Assembly (NCBI RefSeq): GCF_030815145.1
Contig: NZ_JAUSWJ010000001.1
Span: 186,001-250,000, forward strand
DNA length: 64,000 nt
Source of the DNA: Kaistia geumhonensis
GTDB lineage: Bacteria; Pseudomonadota; Alphaproteobacteria; Rhizobiales; Kaistiaceae
Direction: 5' to 3'
Both the position numbers and the translations under genes were made by a program. Shown piece after piece: positions 26,106 to 36,460 of the stretch; the stretch's first letter is position 1, and each line of letters begins with the position of its first letter. Below the pieces are notes generated by a model that made no database searches, was not told the origin of the DNA, and was given only the letters and a program-made list of their open reading frames with translations.

Positions 26106-26290
26106 GGGCACGGACTCCGGCAGGAACGGATCAGAAGGGAACCGCGCTGGTTTCGCCCGATTTCGGCCGTGCTGCAAGGCAATAAGCGGTTCATCATCCC
26201 GGGCATCGTCGCGAATCGTCGTGGACTTTGCAGCCTTTCGAGATTGAAATGGGATGATGTCGCGGTGACGACGGAGGAGTGCCCCAGACG

Positions 26291-27169
26291 ATGCCCGCTT
26301 CGGTGCTTCAGCGCATGACGGCCAGGACCCTTTGCTCCGCCGCCCTTTTCGCGGCCCTCGCGGGCGCGGCCGGCACGGCGCTCGCCGCGACGGGCAGCGT
26401 CACCGCGATGGTCGCCCACCGCGCCGTCTACGACCTGACGCTCGACCAAGACAGTTCCTCGGACACCGTGAGCGACGCCGAAGGACGCATGGTCTATGAT
26501 TTCGCCGGCTCGGCCTGCGACGGCTATACGACGCGGCTCCGCTTCGTGACGCGCATCAGCGACGAGGACGGCAATGCACGGCTGACCGACGTTGCGACGA
26601 CGACCTTCGAGGATGTTGCCGGCAAGACCTTCAACTTCTCGACCAAGAGCTTCGTCGACGGCACGATCTCGGAGGATAGCTCGGGTTCGGCCGCGCGCGG
26701 CGCCGGCGACGTGCAGGTGACCATCGCGAAGCCGAAGCCGGCGCATTTCACGATCCCGCAGAACTTCAGCTTCCCCAACCAGCATCTCGCCGCGATCATC
26801 GACGCGGCGCGCGCGGGCAAGCATTTCATGCAGATCGACCTCTATGACGGCTCGGACCAGGGCAAGAAGTCCTATGCGACCTCGGCCGTGATCGGCGCGG
26901 AGAATGCCGGCACCGACGATCTGGGCGACGAGGCGACGGCGCGGGGCGCCGGCCTCGCCAATATCCGCTCCTGGCCGGTGACGATCAGCTATTTCACCGA
27001 CGAGAAATCGGACGGCGAGCAGAAGCCCTCCTACGAGCTGTCTTTCATCATCTACGAGAACGGCATCACGCGGCGCATGAAGCTCGACTATGGCGACTTC
27101 GCGCTCAAGGGAAAGCTGGTGCAGCTCGATCTCAGCCCGACCAAGGTCGCGGCGAAGAACTGCCGGTAA
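26291..27169 (+). CDS. eipB: EipB-type cell-envelope protein (DUF1849)
   Basis: 292 residues from the ATG at 26291; a GTG at 26279 sits too close to the GGAGG site. A signal peptide ends near LAATG. The mature protein opens MVAHRAVYDLTL, the typical start of the DUF1849 beta-spiral fold. Two cysteines remain after cleavage, at residues 76 (SACDGY) and 291 (NCR at the very end), the positions of the disulphide described for Brucella EipB. EipB supports envelope integrity in the periplasm. It is monocistronic and converges with lexA. Confidence 0.88.
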   Translation: MPASVLQRMTARTLCSAALFAALAGAAGTALAATGSVTAMVAHRAVYDLTLDQDSSSDTVSDAEGRMVYDFAGSACDGYTTRLRFVTRISDEDGNARLTDVATTTFEDVAGKTFNFSTKSFVDGTISEDSSGSAARGAGDVQVTIAKPKPAHFTIPQNFSFPNQHLAAIIDAARAGKHFMQIDLYDGSDQGKKSYATSAVIGAENAGTDDLGDEATARGAGLANIRSWPVTISYFTDEKSDGEQKPSYELSFIIYENGITRRMKLDYGDFALKGKLVQLDLSPTKVAAKNCR

Positions 27170-27177
27170 GGGCAGGG

Positions 27178-27197
27178 CGTCGGGGCAAGCCCCGACG
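27178..27197. other. Hairpin between convergent eipB and lexA
   Basis: CGTCGGGGC and GCCCCGACG pair perfectly (9 bp) around AA, 8 bases after the eipB stop. There is no T-run on either side, so terminator function is uncertain. The remaining 128 bases to lexA show nothing recognisable. Confidence 0.5.
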
Positions 27198-27325
27198 AAA
27201 GCGCATGCCGAGCCCGATGGCAGCTGCGAACGGCCGGGCGCGCTCGTCCGATCGGCGCGATCAGCGATGCGACCCGGCCAACGCGCGCCGGGATCGCCGA
27301 TCGAAAGGCTGCTCTGCCCTCTGCC

Positions 27326-28030
27326 CTAGTACCGGCGCATGAGGCCGACGAGGCGGCCCTGGATGCGGACGCGGTCGGGGCCGAAGATGCGGGTCTCATA
27401 GGCGGGATTGGCCGCCTCGAGCGCGACCGACGCGCCACGGCGCCGCAGCCGCTTCAGCGTCGCCTCTTCCTCGTCGACCAGCGCGACGATGATGTCGCCG
27501 CTATCGGCGTTCTCCGTCTTGCGGATGAGCACGGTATCGCCGTCGAGGATGCCGGCCTCGATCATCGAATCGCCGCGCACTTCGAGCGCGAAATGCTCGC
27601 CCGGCCCCAGCATTTCCGGCGGCACGGTGATGGCGTGGCTCTGGGTCTGGATCGCGGAGATCGGCACGCCGGCCGCGATGCGGCCCATGACCGGCACGAC
27701 GACCGGATCGTTGGCGGCTTCCGGCGTCTCGACGCCACGCATGCGCCCGAGGCTGCCCTCGATGACGCTCGGCGCGAAGCCGGCTTTCTTCGGGCGAGCA
27801 AGGCCGGGCGACATAGCCTCCGGCAGGCGGACAACCTCCAGCGCTCGTGCCCTGTTGGGCAGGCGGCGGATGAAGCCGCGCTCCTCCAGCGCCTTGATCA
27901 GGCGATGGATGCCCGACTTGGACCTCAGATCGAGAGCGTCCTTCATCTCGTCGAAGGACGGGGGAACGCCCGCTTCCTTCAGACGCTCCTGGATGAAGAG
28001 GAGAAGCTCATATTGTTTTCTCGTGAGCAT
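27326..28030 (-). CDS. lexA: SOS repressor LexA
   Basis: 234 residues. The winged helix is at residues 1-65 ([35 protein letters not shown]). The self-cleavage bond is Ala120-Gly121 in RIAAGVP, the catalytic Ser155 lies in RGDSMIEAG and Lys193 in ATLKRL, so autocleavage is intact. The 234-residue length with a long linker is usual for alphaproteobacteria. An SOS box lies 53 bases upstream of the start, giving autoregulation. Confidence 0.96.
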   Translation of the reverse strand: MLTRKQYELLLFIQERLKEAGVPPSFDEMKDALDLRSKSGIHRLIKALEERGFIRRLPNRARALEVVRLPEAMSPGLARPKKAGFAPSVIEGSLGRMRGVETPEAANDPVVVPVMGRIAAGVPISAIQTQSHAITVPPEMLGPGEHFALEVRGDSMIEAGILDGDTVLIRKTENADSGDIIVALVDEEEATLKRLRRRGASVALEAANPAYETRIFGPDRVRIQGRLVGLMRRY

Positions 28031-28082
28031 TTCGGGGTCCGCGCGCCAGAATCATCCGGTACAAAACACGAACAACCTATCC

Positions 28083-28097
28083 GTTCCCCTGATGTTC
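28083..28097. promoter_or_regulatory. SOS box (LexA operator) of lexA
   Basis: GTTC-CCCTGAT-GTTC is an exact match to the alphaproteobacterial direct-repeat SOS box GTTC-N7-GTTC. It lies 53 bases before the lexA start. Confidence 0.88.
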
Positions 28098-28164
28098 CGC
28101 AAGGACCGTGCGTTAGTGCACAGAGCGCGCGTCCGAATTGGGCGGCGATACGCCTGGCCCGCCG

Positions 28165-29187
28165 TCAGCGGATCGGCGGCGCATACTGGATGCCGCCCTT
28201 GCTCCAGATCTGGTTGAGGCCCCGCGGGATGCCGAGCTTCGAATTGACGCCGAGATTGCGCTCGTAGATCTCGCCGTAATTTCCGACGGCCTTGACGACG
28301 GCGACGACCCAGTCGTTCGGGACGCCGAGCTTCGTGCCGAAATCGCCCTCGGTTCCGACGAGCCGCTTCACCTCGGGCTTCGTCGAGGCCTTGGCCTCGT
28401 CAATCCGGTCCGACGAAAGCCCAATCTCTTCAGCGTTGATGAGGGCGAAGTTCACCCACTGAATGAAGAGACGCCATGCGGGATCGCCCTCGCGGACCGC
28501 CGGGCCGAGCGGCTCCTTGGAGATCACGTCGGGCAGGATGATGCTGTCGGCGGGATCCTGGAGGCTCGCCTTCTCGGCGTAGAGCTGGGACACGTCGGAG
28601 GTGATCGTGTCGCATTTGCCGGCCTTGTAGGCCTCGAGAGCCTCGTCGGAACTCGCCGCCGGCACGGCGGTGAACTTCATGTTGTTGGTGTTGAAGAAGT
28701 CGATGAAATTCGGCTCCGTCGTCGTGCCGGTCTGAACGCAGACCGTCGCGCCGTCGAGTTCCAGCGCCGACGTCTTGCCGCTCGCGCGCTTCACCATGAA
28801 GCCCTGGCCGTCGTAATAGGTGACTCCGGCGAACGCGATGTCCAGATCCGCCTCGCGGCCGAGCGTCCATGTCGAGTTGCGCGACAGAAGATCGATCTTC
28901 CCCGACTTCAGCGCCTCGAAACGGTCGGTCGCCGAGAGCGGCACATAGGTGACCTTGGCGGGATCGCCAAAGATCGCGGCCGCGACCGCCTTGCAGAAAT
29001 CGACGTCGAATCCGGACCAGGCGCCGCTCGCGTCCTGCTGGCCGAAACCGAGAAGGCCGGTGTTGACGCCGCAATTGAGCGTGCCACGGGCCTTGACGTC
29101 GTCGAGCGTTGCGGCGCCGGCGGCGGAGATGCCGGCTGCGAGCGCCGCGGCCGAGGCGAAGAGGGTCAGGGCGGATCGGATGGACAT
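28165..29187 (-). CDS. aapJ: General L-amino-acid-binding periplasmic protein (AapJ-like)
   Basis: 340 residues with a signal peptide ending near GAAT. The mature N-terminus TLDDVKARGTLNCGVNTGLLGF and the later SGFDVDFCKAVAAAIFG are hallmarks of AapJ, the binding protein of the Aap broad-specificity amino-acid importer. SRNSTWTLGRE and VCVQTGTTTE fit the SBP_bac_3 fold. No aapQMP genes are adjacent, so this is an orphan copy or its partners are elsewhere. It lies 134 bases downstream of the lexA start. Confidence 0.9.
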   Translation of the reverse strand: MSIRSALTLFASAAALAAGISAAGAATLDDVKARGTLNCGVNTGLLGFGQQDASGAWSGFDVDFCKAVAAAIFGDPAKVTYVPLSATDRFEALKSGKIDLLSRNSTWTLGREADLDIAFAGVTYYDGQGFMVKRASGKTSALELDGATVCVQTGTTTEPNFIDFFNTNNMKFTAVPAASSDEALEAYKAGKCDTITSDVSQLYAEKASLQDPADSIILPDVISKEPLGPAVREGDPAWRLFIQWVNFALINAEEIGLSSDRIDEAKASTKPEVKRLVGTEGDFGTKLGVPNDWVVAVVKAVGNYGEIYERNLGVNSKLGIPRGLNQIWSKGGIQYAPPIR

Positions 29188-29300
29188 GTCGGTTCCCCGT
29201 TGTCGGCGCCGCCTTGCCGGCGGGCCGTTGACTGTTGCGGCGGGCGCGACGCGCCGGCCAGAGGCGCGCACCAGCGGCGCGCGCCCTTCCGAACCGCTGA

Positions 29301-29936
29301 TCAGAGCTTGGCGCGCTGCAGCACGACGACTTTCGTGCCGACCGGCACCCGCTCGTAGAGATCCATCACGTCGGCATTCACCATGCGGAAGCAGCCCGAC
29401 GACAGCGCATGACCGATGGTCTGCGGCTGGTTGGTGCCGTGGATGCGATAGACGGTGTCGCCGAGATAGAGTGCGCGTGCGCCCATCGGGTTGCCCTCGC
29501 CGCCGGCCATGAAGCGGGGCAGGTAGGGCTGGCGCTTGATCATCTCCGGCGGCGGGCGCCAGTCGGGCCACTCGGTCTTGCGCGAGACCTTCAGCAGGCC
29601 AGACCACTGGAACCCGTCGCGTCCGACGCCGACGCCGTAGCGCAGCGCGCGGTTGTCGCCCTGGACGAGATAGAGGAACCGCTCGTCGGTGTTGATGATG
29701 ATGGTGCCCGGCTTCTCCGTCGTACGGAAATAGACGGGCTGCATCCGGAATTCGGGCGGCAGCAGGGACTGCTCCGGCGTCGGCACCAGTCCGGGCTGGT
29801 CGCCGATCTGCAGGGGAGCCCGGGCGTCGGTCGTCGCCGATTGCGCCGCAGCGGTCGCGGCGATCGTGCCGATGACGGCGGCGATCAGCGTCCTGGCGAG
29901 CGATCCGGGCGAGGAGGGTCGTGTCGTCTTTCGCAT
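29301..29936 (-). CDS. L,D-transpeptidase (YkuD domain)
   Basis: 211 residues with an N-terminal hydrophobic export signal (about residues 16-32). The YkuD domain begins TIIINTDERFLYLV and holds the catalytic motif with His166 (RIHGTN), His176 and SSGCFRM with nucleophile Cys182. It forms 3-3 peptidoglycan cross-links or anchors envelope proteins. All catalytic residues are present. It lies 34 bases downstream of the lipoprotein gene and is probably in the same transcript. Confidence 0.93.
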   Translation of the reverse strand: MRKTTRPSSPGSLARTLIAAVIGTIAATAAAQSATTDARAPLQIGDQPGLVPTPEQSLLPPEFRMQPVYFRTTEKPGTIIINTDERFLYLVQGDNRALRYGVGVGRDGFQWSGLLKVSRKTEWPDWRPPPEMIKRQPYLPRFMAGGEGNPMGARALYLGDTVYRIHGTNQPQTIGHALSSGCFRMVNADVMDLYERVPVGTKVVVLQRAKL

Positions 29937-29970
29937 GCGTGCCTCGTGGATGCCTGAATGCGGTGTCGGC

Positions 29971-30561
29971 TCAGCGGGTCGTGGTCGCCGAGGCAGGCGG
30001 CAGGGTCAAGGCCGAGCCGGCCGCCGGCGCGGCGGATGCGGTCGGGGCGAGCGGAGCGGCCGGTGCGTCGCAGCGCACGAAGACCATCGTGCCGTAGCGC
30101 GCCGTGACCGTCGGATCGACCCAGGCAGCGACAAGCACGCCGTTCTGGAAGGACGTCACCTGCCGGTCCTTGGCCGTGCCGGGCGGGCCGGGCGGTCCGA
30201 TATAGATGCGGCCGCCGGCGTTCTTCACGAACACTTCCGACGGTTGCGTCTGGTCGGCGAGATACATCATCACGCCGCCATTCGGACCCTTGGTGATGAC
30301 ATAGGGGTTGGAGCAGTAGCGGCGCGCCTCGTTGGCCGTCCGCGCGAGGTCGGCCTCGTTGCGGAACGAGCCGAGGCCCCATTTGCCGACCAGCTCGTCG
30401 GAGGTGAACATCGGAACGGCCGGCGCTGCGGGAACCGCGGCGCTCTCGATGGCATTTTCCGACGTGCAGGCGGCGAGCGCCGCGGCCGCGGCGAGAATGG
30501 CCGAGAATCCCAGATGCCGGCGTGCCAGGCCGCTGCCCGGAGCCCTGATCGCATGCACCAT
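29971..30561 (-). CDS. Putative lipoprotein, unknown function
   Basis: 196 residues. A signal with lipobox LAAC places the lipidated Cys at residue 32. The mature part has a compact domain (LVGKWGLGSFRNEADLAR, ITKGPNGGVMMYLAD, RIYIGPPGPPGTAKDRQ) and a C-terminal Ala/Pro-rich tail. I do not know a named family; similar small lipoproteins occur beside L,D-transpeptidases in Rhizobiales, which suggests envelope maintenance. It is divergent from the MGMT gene with 155 bases between, in which I see no clear operator. Confidence 0.75.
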   Translation of the reverse strand: MVHAIRAPGSGLARRHLGFSAILAAAAALAACTSENAIESAAVPAAPAVPMFTSDELVGKWGLGSFRNEADLARTANEARRYCSNPYVITKGPNGGVMMYLADQTQPSEVFVKNAGGRIYIGPPGPPGTAKDRQVTSFQNGVLVAAWVDPTVTARYGTMVFVRCDAPAAPLAPTASAAPAAGSALTLPPASATTTR

Positions 30562-30716
30562 CCGTTCCCTCCCGCGGTTGGTCCTGCGCCGGCGTCGCGC
30601 CTGAGACGCATTTGCCGGAACGTCGCCATGATGAAGAGCCGTCCGCCCAAACGCAACCGCCTCCTCTCGCGGCGCAAATGGTCGCCAGAATTTCCGATCA
30701 TGCTAGGATCGCCGCG

Positions 30717-31289
30717 ATGACAATCCGATTTGCCCTTTTCGATACGCCGCTCGGCCGCTCCGCCATCGTCTGGGGGGCGGACGGAATTCGGAGGACGCTG
30801 CTGCCGGAGCGCGATCCTGCGACCACGCTGCAGCTTCTGCGCCGCATGTTCCCCGAGGCCGAGCCCGGCGAGCCGACAGGCGCGGTCGCCGCCGCCGCCG
30901 CGGGCATGCGCTCGCTGCTGGAGGGCGGGCGCGAGGATCTGCGAGAAGCGCCGCTCGACATGTCGGGTCTCGACCGGTTCTCCGTCGCGGTCTATCAGGC
31001 GCTGCGCACCGTCGGCCCCGGACAAACGATCACCTATGGCGCGCTGGCGGAGCGGGCCGGGGCGCCCGGCGCCGCGCGAGCCGTCGGCGTGGCCCTCGGG
31101 CGCAACCCGTTCCCGATCATCGTGCCGTGCCACCGCGTGCTCGCCGCTGGCGGCCGCACGGGCGGCTTCTCCGCGCCGGGCGGGGTGGTGACCAAGCTCG
31201 AGATCCTGACGCGGGAGCGCGCACGGGTCGGCGAGACGGCAGGCCTCTTCGACGATCTCGGCCTGCCGCTGTCGCTGCGCCGGCGCTGA
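30717..31289 (+). CDS. ogt: Methylated-DNA--protein-cysteine methyltransferase
   Basis: 190 residues from the ATG at 30717; an upstream ATG at 30612 would overlap the promoter. The suicide-acceptor motif IVPCHRVLAAGG is present, with TITYGALAERAG before it and RAVGVALGRNPFP containing the Arg finger and Asn hinge. It removes alkyl groups from O6-guanine. The N-terminal domain is short, as in Ogt-type proteins, and there is no Ada-type activator domain. Its stop is 10 bases from the converging sugar ATPase gene. Confidence 0.93.
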   Translation: MTIRFALFDTPLGRSAIVWGADGIRRTLLPERDPATTLQLLRRMFPEAEPGEPTGAVAAAAAGMRSLLEGGREDLREAPLDMSGLDRFSVAVYQALRTVGPGQTITYGALAERAGAPGAARAVGVALGRNPFPIIVPCHRVLAAGGRTGGFSAPGGVVTKLEILTRERARVGETAGLFDDLGLPLSLRRR

Positions 31290-31299
31290 GGGCCGCGGC

Positions 31300-32397
<1,098 letters not shown>

Positions 32398-32411
32398 CGG
32401 TAACTCCTCGA

Positions 32412-33299
32412 CTAGTGCTTGACGGCGCCCTCGGTGAGCGCGCGAACGAAATAACGCTGGAGGACGAGGAAGAGCAAGACCACCGGCACGCTCATCAGGA
32501 AGCTCGCCGCCATCAGGCCCGGAAAATCGGTCGTGTTCTCGGAGAAGAACCGCTGGATGCCGACCGGCAGCGTCAGCTGGTCGTTCTTGCTGAGGAATGT
32601 GTAGGCATAGATGTATTCGTTCCAGGCGGCGATGAAGCTGTAGATCGCCGTCGCAATGATGCCGGGGACGGAGAGTGGCATCACGATGAGCAGGAAGGCC
32701 TGGAAGCGCGTCGCCCCGTCGATCCGCGCCGCCTGCTCCAGCTGCACCGGGATGTTGTCGTAGAAGCCCTTGAGCAGCCAGATCGCCAGCGGCAAGCCGA
32801 AGGTGAGATAGGTCAGGATCAGCGATCCGTGCGTATTCACGAGACCCAGCACGCGCATCAGGATGAAGAGCGGCACCAGGAAGATGACGGCCGGGAACAT
32901 GTTCCGAAGCAGCACGGCGAAGAACAGGAACTTGCGGCCCGGAAAGCTGAAGCGCGAGAAGGCATAGGCCGCCGGCACCGCCACGATCACGGCGAGGATG
33001 GTCGTCATGGTCGAGACGAACAGGCTGTTCCAGAAGAAGCGCAGGAAATCCGCGCCGACGCTGTTCTGCGGGTCGAGCAGCTTGGCATAGCTGGCCAGTG
33101 TCGGCTCCTCCGGCCACCATTGCGGGGGAAACTGCATCGCCGCGAAGCCGGATTTGATCGAGGTCAGCAGCATCCACGCCATGGGCGCCGCGGTGTAGAC
33201 GAGCATCAGCACGAGGAAGATGCGGCCCGCCCAGCGCCAGCCGTCGATGCGCTTCCGTCCGCGGCGGGGCGCGGCGAGGGTCTCGCTTGTCGTGCTCAT
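32412..33299 (-). CDS. ABC sugar transporter permease (MalG type)
   Basis: 295 residues with six membrane segments. The EAA-loop motif reads LEQAARIDGATRFQAF and faces the ATPase. PPQWWPEEPTLASY is the usual periplasmic loop near the N-terminus. Its ATG overlaps the MalF-type permease stop by 4 bases (ATGA). Confidence 0.93.
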   Translation of the reverse strand: MSTTSETLAAPRRGRKRIDGWRWAGRIFLVLMLVYTAAPMAWMLLTSIKSGFAAMQFPPQWWPEEPTLASYAKLLDPQNSVGADFLRFFWNSLFVSTMTTILAVIVAVPAAYAFSRFSFPGRKFLFFAVLLRNMFPAVIFLVPLFILMRVLGLVNTHGSLILTYLTFGLPLAIWLLKGFYDNIPVQLEQAARIDGATRFQAFLLIVMPLSVPGIIATAIYSFIAAWNEYIYAYTFLSKNDQLTLPVGIQRFFSENTTDFPGLMAASFLMSVPVVLLFLVLQRYFVRALTEGAVKH

Positions 33300-34255
33300 G
33301 TGCCCCGATCCTTCGATTCGTTGCCCCCGAGCGCGCGGACATAGAAATATCCGAGCGTCATCAGGATGATGAACAGCAGCACCGAATAGGCGGACGCGAC
33401 GCCCCAGCGCTGCCGCCCGAAGGCGAGCTCGTAGATATGGGTGATCCAGATATGCGAGGCGTTGGACGGGCCACCGCCGGTCATGATCCAGGGGATGATG
33501 AAGGAGTTGAAGTTCGCGACCGCGAGCAGAAGGATCGTGACGGTCGAGACATTGCTCAAATGCGGGAAGGTCACGTGCCAGAACCGCTGCCAGGCGTTGG
33601 CGCCATCGACCTTGGCGGCGCGCAGCAGCTGGTCGGGCACGGTCTGGAGGCCGGCCATCATCATGATCATGGCGAAGGGGAACTCGCGCCAGATATTGAC
33701 GACGATCAGCGCCGGCAGGACCGTATTGACGTTGTCGATGAAGTTGGGCGGCCGGTCGGCGAGGCCGAGTTCGACCATGACTGCGCCGATGACGCCGAAA
33801 TCGGAGTGGTAGATCCACTTCCAGATATAGGAGGCGGCGACGGCGCTGATCACCCAAGGGACGATCAGGACCGCGCGCAGCACGCCTCGACCAATGAAAT
33901 CGCGATGCAGTGCCAGCGCGGCGCCGAATCCAAGAATGAACGCGATGATCGTCGAGGCCACCGTCCAGACAACGGTATTCCAGGTGACGCGCCAGAAGAC
34001 ATCGCTCTGCAGGATGGCCCCGTAGTTCTCCATGCCCACGAAGATCTTGTCGCGGAGCTGGAGGCTGGGCGGCGTCTTGAAGAAGGAAAGGTCGATCGTA
34101 TAGTAGATCGGATAGGCGATGACGATCAGCATGACGACGATCGACGGCAGCACATAGGCATAGTCGATGCGATGCTGCCAGATCTGCCGCAGCGCTCCGG
34201 GCTCGGCTGATCTCGTCTGGCGGGAAGGCTGGGCCCGGCCGGTCGCGATGGTCAC
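33296..34255 (-). CDS. ABC sugar transporter permease (MalF type)
   Basis: 319 residues with six membrane segments (YVLPSIVVMLIVIAYPIYYT is the first). The EAA loop is LLRAAKVDGANAWQRF. It pairs with the MalG-type subunit downstream to form the channel. It starts 81 bases after the binding-protein gene; that gap holds a perfect hairpin. Confidence 0.93.
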   Translation of the reverse strand: MTIATGRAQPSRQTRSAEPGALRQIWQHRIDYAYVLPSIVVMLIVIAYPIYYTIDLSFFKTPPSLQLRDKIFVGMENYGAILQSDVFWRVTWNTVVWTVASTIIAFILGFGAALALHRDFIGRGVLRAVLIVPWVISAVAASYIWKWIYHSDFGVIGAVMVELGLADRPPNFIDNVNTVLPALIVVNIWREFPFAMIMMMAGLQTVPDQLLRAAKVDGANAWQRFWHVTFPHLSNVSTVTILLLAVANFNSFIIPWIMTGGGPSNASHIWITHIYELAFGRQRWGVASAYSVLLFIILMTLGYFYVRALGGNESKDRGT

Positions 34256-34285
34256 GGTGGCGCACCTCTGCAGGATGGGGACGGC

Positions 34286-34312
34286 CCGGCCACGCTGGGT
34301 CAGCGTGGCCGG
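34286..34312 (-). other. Strong hairpin between binding-protein and permease genes
   Basis: CCGGCCACGCTG and CAGCGTGGCCGG form a perfect 12-bp stem around GGT. No T-run follows. It is placed exactly like the hairpin at 13702-13731 and probably sets the excess of binding protein over membrane subunits. Confidence 0.75.
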
Positions 34313-34336
34313 TCGATCTTGCGTCGGTCGTGGGGC

Positions 34337-35815
34337 CTAGAGCCCGCCGCCCGCCTTGAGGTCCTCGACCTTCTTGGCCGCGTCGTCGGCGGCCTGGTCG
34401 ACTGTCATCGCGCCGGTCAATGCGTTCTGCAGCATGTCCGGAACGATGATGTTCATGATCTCGGGCGATTCCGGCAGGGCCGGGAAGGGAATCCCGTAGG
34501 GCAGCATCGAGGTGGTGACGTCGAGGAACGGCGTCGTCTCGAGGCGGGTCTTCATCCAGCCCGTCAGGAAGCCGTTGAGATTGCCGGGGTTGGAGCCGAC
34601 CCAGGCGAGCTTCAGCGACCATTCCGGGCTGGTCCACATGCAGATGAGCGCCTTGGCGGCCGGCTCGTCGACCTTGCCGCCGTCGACATATTCGGGCTTC
34701 AGGATGTGGATGTTCGAGCCGCCGAAGACGACGGCGCGCTTGCCGTCAGGGCCGGCGGGAATGAGGCCATAGCGCATGTTGTCGATGACCGTCTGCGCCT
34801 TCTCCGCATCCGCTCCCGTCGCCTTCTTCTTGAGATCGAGCATGACGTTGTAGTCGGAGGGATGCGAGATCATCATGGCGAGCTGGCCGGCCAGGAAGAG
34901 CGGCTGATTGTCGGCCTGCTGGTTGGTGAGCGCCGAAACCGGCACCGACTTGTCGCGGACATACATGTCGTAGGAAGCCTGCAGCGCGGCCTTGCTCTGC
35001 GGGCTGCCGAGCTGGACCTCCTTGTAGGTCGGATCGGCCGAGGCTTCGTCGAACACGCCGCCGCCATAGGCCCAGAGCTGCGGCATGAAGCGATAGGGCG
35101 TGTTGCCGGCATTCTTGCGCGCGACGAGGCCGTATCCGGAAACGCCGAGCTTGTCGTGAATCTGCTTCGAGTATTTGACGACGTCGTCCCAGGTCGCCGG
35201 CGGCTTCTCGGGATCGAGGCCGGCGCGCTTGAAGATGTCGGCGTTCCAGATGAAGCCCATCGTCTCGTTGTTGGTCGGCACGCCATAGGTCACGCCGTCC
35301 CAGGTGACCGCCTTCATCGCGCCCGGCCAGAAGTCCTCGCTGGAATAGCCAATGTCTTCCGGCTTCAGCGGCTGGAGATAGCCCTTCGAGGCGAATTCCG
35401 TTCCGCCGAGAATCTGCAGGCGCACGACCATCGGCGCCGCATTGCCGATCAGCGCGGTGCGGAACTTGTCGAGCAGATCGTTGTAGGTGATGCCCTGTTC
35501 TTCGAGAACGATGTTCGGATACGTCTTCCGGAAGGCCTCGAAGAATTCCTTGTAGTTCTGCCTGAGGATATCCGGGTCGCCCTCGAAGACGCCCTGATAC
35601 CAGAGCGTCACGCGGCCCTTGTAGTCGAGCGGCGTGACCTTCGCGCAATCGGCCGCGGTATCGAACTCCTTGGTGCCCGCCACCGACTTCACATAGTCGG
35701 GCGACCACTTGCTCAGATCGACCGGCGGCGCGGCAAAGGCCGGCGAAATCATCGACGTCATGAATGCGGTGACAACGGCGCCACGGATGGCGGCGCCGGA
35801 TTTCGATCTCGTCAT
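34337..35815 (-). CDS. Extracellular sugar-binding protein (SBP family 1)
   Basis: 492 residues with a signal peptide cleaved near AFAAPP. It fits the family-1 solute-binding fold: VTLWYQGVFEGDPD near the start of the mature protein, WDGVTYGVPTNNETMGFIWN in the middle (quoted in part: YGVPTNNETMGF) and FAGSQAL-like FLAGQLAMMISHPSD. It delivers a sugar or oligosaccharide to the two permeases downstream. At nearly 500 residues it is longer than MalE. It is the first gene of the operon. Confidence 0.9.
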   Translation of the reverse strand: MTRSKSGAAIRGAVVTAFMTSMISPAFAAPPVDLSKWSPDYVKSVAGTKEFDTAADCAKVTPLDYKGRVTLWYQGVFEGDPDILRQNYKEFFEAFRKTYPNIVLEEQGITYNDLLDKFRTALIGNAAPMVVRLQILGGTEFASKGYLQPLKPEDIGYSSEDFWPGAMKAVTWDGVTYGVPTNNETMGFIWNADIFKRAGLDPEKPPATWDDVVKYSKQIHDKLGVSGYGLVARKNAGNTPYRFMPQLWAYGGGVFDEASADPTYKEVQLGSPQSKAALQASYDMYVRDKSVPVSALTNQQADNQPLFLAGQLAMMISHPSDYNVMLDLKKKATGADAEKAQTVIDNMRYGLIPAGPDGKRAVVFGGSNIHILKPEYVDGGKVDEPAAKALICMWTSPEWSLKLAWVGSNPGNLNGFLTGWMKTRLETTPFLDVTTSMLPYGIPFPALPESPEIMNIIVPDMLQNALTGAMTVDQAADDAAKKVEDLKAGGGL

Positions 35816-36306
35816 GGGCTTCCTCCACTCTCCCGTTCCGCGACCCTTCGTGGGGTGGCGGCATTCTCAACTGTCGACGCCGACGGGCGGCGCGTGACGG
35901 CCTTGTTCCATCTCCTTGATCTTGTTCGCGGTTATCGTTCTTGGCTTCGCGTCGAAGCATTCGAGCCACACGCTGTGCCGCGCGGGCGCAGGATCGTCCT
36001 GTCCGCTTCCTCTTGCTCGGCGGGCAGGGCAACCGTCGGCCCTGGTCGATCGTGCCCCCTCCAAGGCACGGTCGACGCCACGAACCGCGGCGCCTGTCCG
36101 ACAAGACATCGAACAGAGGCCGATAATGCACGAAACTTGTCTGACGACAAACGCTGATCGCACCAATTTGTCGCAGCGTGATCACGCTCGCGCGAATTGT
36201 GCGGCAGCCGTGTGCTCGCCCGGCGATAGCCGATGGCGGCGGCGGTGATCGACGCAGGGATCGCCGCGGAGGCGATCGGTGGCCGATTGCTCGAAAGTGG
36301 GGAAGC
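35816..36306. promoter_or_regulatory. Upstream region of the MalEFG-type operon with two palindromes
   Basis: A 490-base gap without a credible gene. It contains TTGTC-TGAC-GACAA (36137-36150), an inverted repeat like those bound by GntR-type regulators, and a perfect 14-bp palindrome AGCGTGATCACGCT (36175-36188). Both lie more than 300 bases from the binding-protein ATG, implying a long leader or a promoter near the tRNA end. No regulator gene is adjacent. Confidence 0.45.
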
Positions 36307-36381
36307 TGGCGCGCCCTAGGGGAATCGAACCCCTCTCTCCACCGTGAAAGGGTGGCGTCCTGACCGATAGACGAAGGGCGC
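36307..36381 (-). tRNA. tRNA-Glu(TTC), CCA encoded
   Basis: The minus strand folds into a cloverleaf: acceptor GCGCCCT pairs with AGGGCGC, anticodon stem CCACC/GGTGG with loop CTTTCAC (anticodon TTC at 36346-36348), T-arm GGGGTTCGATTCCCC. The discriminator G is followed by encoded CCA. Confidence 0.95.
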
Positions 36382-36460
36382 GTCGGCGCGGCTTATAGAG
36401 GCGATTGTCGAAGGTGACAAGCAGCCTCGCCGCGCCTTCAACAGGGCCTGTGGACGAGGC

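Noticed and set aside
27178-27197. Perfect hairpin after eipB as an intrinsic terminator
   Set aside because: No T-run follows on either strand, so it is listed only as a hairpin.
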